From the NCBI GenBank assembly GCA_964648695.1, contig CAZYLH010000008.1:1-35919 (forward strand): DNA of 35,919 bases, given 5' to 3'. This stretch comes from UBA4292 sp964648695 (GTDB taxonomy: Bacteria > Bacillota > Clostridia > Lachnospirales > Lachnospiraceae). Both the position numbers and the translations under genes were made by a program. The notes below the pieces were generated by a model. The model saw only the letters and a program-made list of their open reading frames with translations, did not search any database and had not been told where the DNA came from. This document shows positions 34,276 through 35,919 of this stretch, in pieces. Every line of letters begins with the position of its first letter. The first letter of the stretch is position 1.

Positions 34276-35541
34276 TCAACGCCAAAAACCTTTCCTCATA
34301 AAGTATACAAAAAAGCCCAGTATCGCCAGACAAACTGCGGTAATTACAATATATAGCATACTCCAGGAGTTTTCCTCTTCCTCATCAGCCGCGATAGAGC
34401 TATCCTCATATTCTTCCTGCTCTGCTTCATCACCAGAAGCCGCTATCTCATCTTCAGTCTGATCTATTTCACTCTCGCTTTCTGTTTCATCTATCTTCGT
34501 ATCAAAGCTGTAAAGCGCACCCTCCCCATTCATCTGCCGATAAATGGCCGCAAGCGCAAGGAGGCTCTGAGCACTTGCCAGAGCATTGCTTGTCCCCTCG
34601 TTTGTCGATGTGTCAAGCGCATGTGAAAAGCCGCCGTCCGTCATTTGATATCTCATAAGGCCATCAAGAACAGAGCAGTCGTTTTTAATAAAGCGCTGAT
34701 CTGTTTGCGGATCAATGCCAAGGCTTGTAAGGGCAATTATAACCTGCGCCGTGCTCTCCGCATTTGCCGTCCCGTAGCTTGAAAAATCCCCGTTTTCAAG
34801 CTGCGTGCTGGATAACCACTCTAAGGCCTTATCCACCTCATCCGCATAATTCTCATAATATGGAGCTAATGCCTGTATGGCCATTGCGGTGATGTCCACA
34901 TCCGCACTAGCGCCGTCATAAAGGGCAAATCCCCCGCTTTCTAGCTGGCAGGAAAGTATTTCATCTATCATTTCCTCTCTGCTATAATACGCATCATCCG
35001 GGATCTCCACTCCAGAAGCGTCAAAGCTTATAAGGGCAAAACACCATCCATTTAGCCCCTGTCTTCCTAAGGGTGAGATCTCACCCCGCATATAACTTCC
35101 ATCCGCTATAAGGTCAATCTCACTTCCATCCTCTGTGGTTCCAAAGCAGGTTGGATCTTCCCCCGCCGCCATCACCACAAGGCTTATTCTATGCCACTCT
35201 GTCGCCTTTTTATTTTCCAGGTTCCCATCGCTATACATCTCCTCCACATAAGCCTTTAAGCTTTGCAGATAATCTGCCACGTCCGTCTCCGGCACCAGAC
35301 TGCAAAGACCTATCACCAGCCAGTCATTTGCGGACGTTCCCGCCTGCTGGCAAAACTCCTCGCTAAAAAGTTCATCTTCACTTTCTGATGCCGCCCACGC
35401 CACGATATCCATTCCAGCATCATAAACTTCCTCTGCGGTGTATGTGTCCGATGCGGCATATACCCGGTTTGCAGCTCCTGATAGGAAGCTTACCAGTATC
35501 ACCGCACAGATGATGTATACACGCGCCCTAATATGTCCCAT
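34276..35541 (-). CDS. Surface protein with squalene-cyclase/prenyltransferase-type barrel repeats
   Basis: 421 residues. A signal peptide (about 1-30, ending in RVYAA) is followed by an all-helical region (about 35-335) with repeats of the QxxxGGF kind: CQLESGGFALY, TQLENGDFSSYG and YQMTDGGFSHALD. These typify the alpha/alpha barrel of terpene cyclases and of transcobalamin-like binding proteins. A stalk of about 50 residues, mostly Glu and Asp, leads to a C-terminal membrane segment (about 394-415) and an RKGFWR tail. The catalytic DxDD motif of squalene cyclases is not apparent (only DVDIT), so binding is more likely than cyclisation. I chose the ATG at 35541, with GGGAGAG upstream, because the signal peptide begins there. 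Confidence 0.8.
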   Translation of the reverse strand: MGHIRARVYIICAVILVSFLSGAANRVYAASDTYTAEEVYDAGMDIVAWAASESEDELFSEEFCQQAGTSANDWLVIGLCSLVPETDVADYLQSLKAYVEEMYSDGNLENKKATEWHRISLVVMAAGEDPTCFGTTEDGSEIDLIADGSYMRGEISPLGRQGLNGWCFALISFDASGVEIPDDAYYSREEMIDEILSCQLESGGFALYDGASADVDITAMAIQALAPYYENYADEVDKALEWLSSTQLENGDFSSYGTANAESTAQVIIALTSLGIDPQTDQRFIKNDCSVLDGLMRYQMTDGGFSHALDTSTNEGTSNALASAQSLLALAAIYRQMNGEGALYSFDTKIDETESESEIDQTEDEIAASGDEAEQEEYEDSSIAADEEEENSWSMLYIVITAVCLAILGFFVYFMRKGFWR

Positions 35542-35629
35542 CAATACTTCTCTCCCTATGCTATGTAGCAGTGTTTTTCCACACCTTCTCCAAAATCTGT
35601 ATGTTCTGCTGTTTAACTGCTTCTTTTCT

Positions 35630-35675
35630 AAAATAACAAAGCAGGATGAAACCCATTTTAAAGGTCCCATCCTGC
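35630..35675 (-). terminator. Intrinsic terminator after the partial surface-protein gene
   Basis: Minus strand: GCAGGATG pairs with CATCCTGC (8 bp), followed by TTTGTTATTTT. It begins 8 bp past the stop codon of the partial gene, so the barrel-protein gene probably has a separate promoter, which I cannot place with confidence. Confidence 0.75.
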
Positions 35676-35682
35676 CGGCCTT

Positions 35683-35919
35683 TTACCTCGTCTCTCTCTT
35701 TTTATTAGATGATAAAACCACCATCAGCCCCGCCACAACCATAAGGCCTGACAGCACCACGACCGGGTATGCATCGCCTACAACCATCGCGCTATCATCC
35801 TTAGTCTGAGAGCTCTCTGCGGATGCACTCAGTTCATAATCCACCTCCACAGTAAAATAAGATGTAAGTCCGCTGTCTGTGGAAACAGAAAAACTTAAAG
35901 GGGTGGAGAAATCATGTGA
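35683..35919 (-). CDS. C-terminal part of a membrane-anchored surface protein (cut by window edge)
   Basis: 78 residues are visible, open to the window edge, so the N-terminus is missing. A beta-rich stretch (residues 1-35, FSVSTDSGLTSYFTVEVDY) and a Ser-rich linker precede a membrane segment in GDAYPVVVLSGLMVVAGLMV and an NKKRETR tail. This is the layout of Gram-positive surface anchors with a GD-Pro motif before the membrane helix, but no LPxTG is visible. It is followed by a terminator. The family cannot be assigned from the fragment. It may belong with the barrel protein downstream. Confidence 0.7.
   Translation of the reverse strand, partial: SHDFSTPLSFSVSTDSGLTSYFTVEVDYELSASAESSQTKDDSAMVVGDAYPVVVLSGLMVVAGLMVVLSSNKKRETR

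Noticed and set aside
35542..35670. 43-residue N-terminal extension of the barrel-repeat protein
   Set aside because: It would run into the terminator stem and bury the signal peptide; the start at 35541 has a good ribosome binding site.
35438..35809. 123-codon plus-strand frame across the start of the barrel-protein gene
   Set aside because: It runs through the terminator and both minus-strand genes, and shows no domain.

Overview
The window looks like chromosome from a Clostridia-class Firmicute, most likely Lachnospiraceae. The grounds are AddAB recombination genes instead of RecBCD, a LexA box of the Gram-positive type upstream of recA, a type A RNase P RNA, a TGS/uridine-kinase-like protein, NrdR, YqeG, TrmK, type III pantothenate kinase and several GH3 glycosidases. 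Strong GGAGG-type ribosome binding sites precede most genes. Every gene I support lies on the minus strand, so transcription runs from high to low coordinates. I see no tRNA, CRISPR array, insertion sequence or prophage.

Layout in transcription order (high to low coordinates). (1) 36-32 kb, surface and secreted proteins: the C-terminal tail of a membrane-anchored protein cut by the window edge, a signal-peptide protein with squalene-cyclase-type barrel repeats and an acidic stalk, a CE2-like SGNH esterase, and a lipoprotein. (2) 32-19.8 kb, a dense replication/repair cluster: dgt, dnaG, trmK, a TGS-uridine kinase-like gene, addB, addA. rpoD, usually found between dnaG and trmK, is absent. (3) 19.8-17.6 kb: rnpB with its own promoter, then recA (canonical promoter and LexA box) overlapping recX, closed by a terminator. 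(4) 17.5-9.4 kb: a promoter and then purE, coaX, prfC, a TetM-like GTPase fused to a Rae1/YacP nuclease domain, nrdR, yqeG, aroE, aroK. (5) 9.4-6.3 kb: efp with its own promoter, a small Ig-like membrane protein, and a LytTR response regulator with a GHKL histidine kinase. (6) 6.1-0 kb, a carbohydrate locus: a membrane-anchored GH3 enzyme with its domains in swapped order, a terminator, a GtrA-family membrane protein, and a conventional GH3 glucosidase.

The most interesting object is at 11946-14552. One polypeptide joins an EF-G/TetM-type ribosome-binding GTPase to a domain that carries the motifs of Rae1, the ribosome A-site mRNA endonuclease. It sits immediately downstream of prfC (RF3). 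The loop that Tet(M)/Tet(O) use against tetracycline is replaced, so I read it as a candidate translation-surveillance factor and not a drug-resistance gene. Second is the permuted GH3 enzyme, which has membrane segments at both ends.
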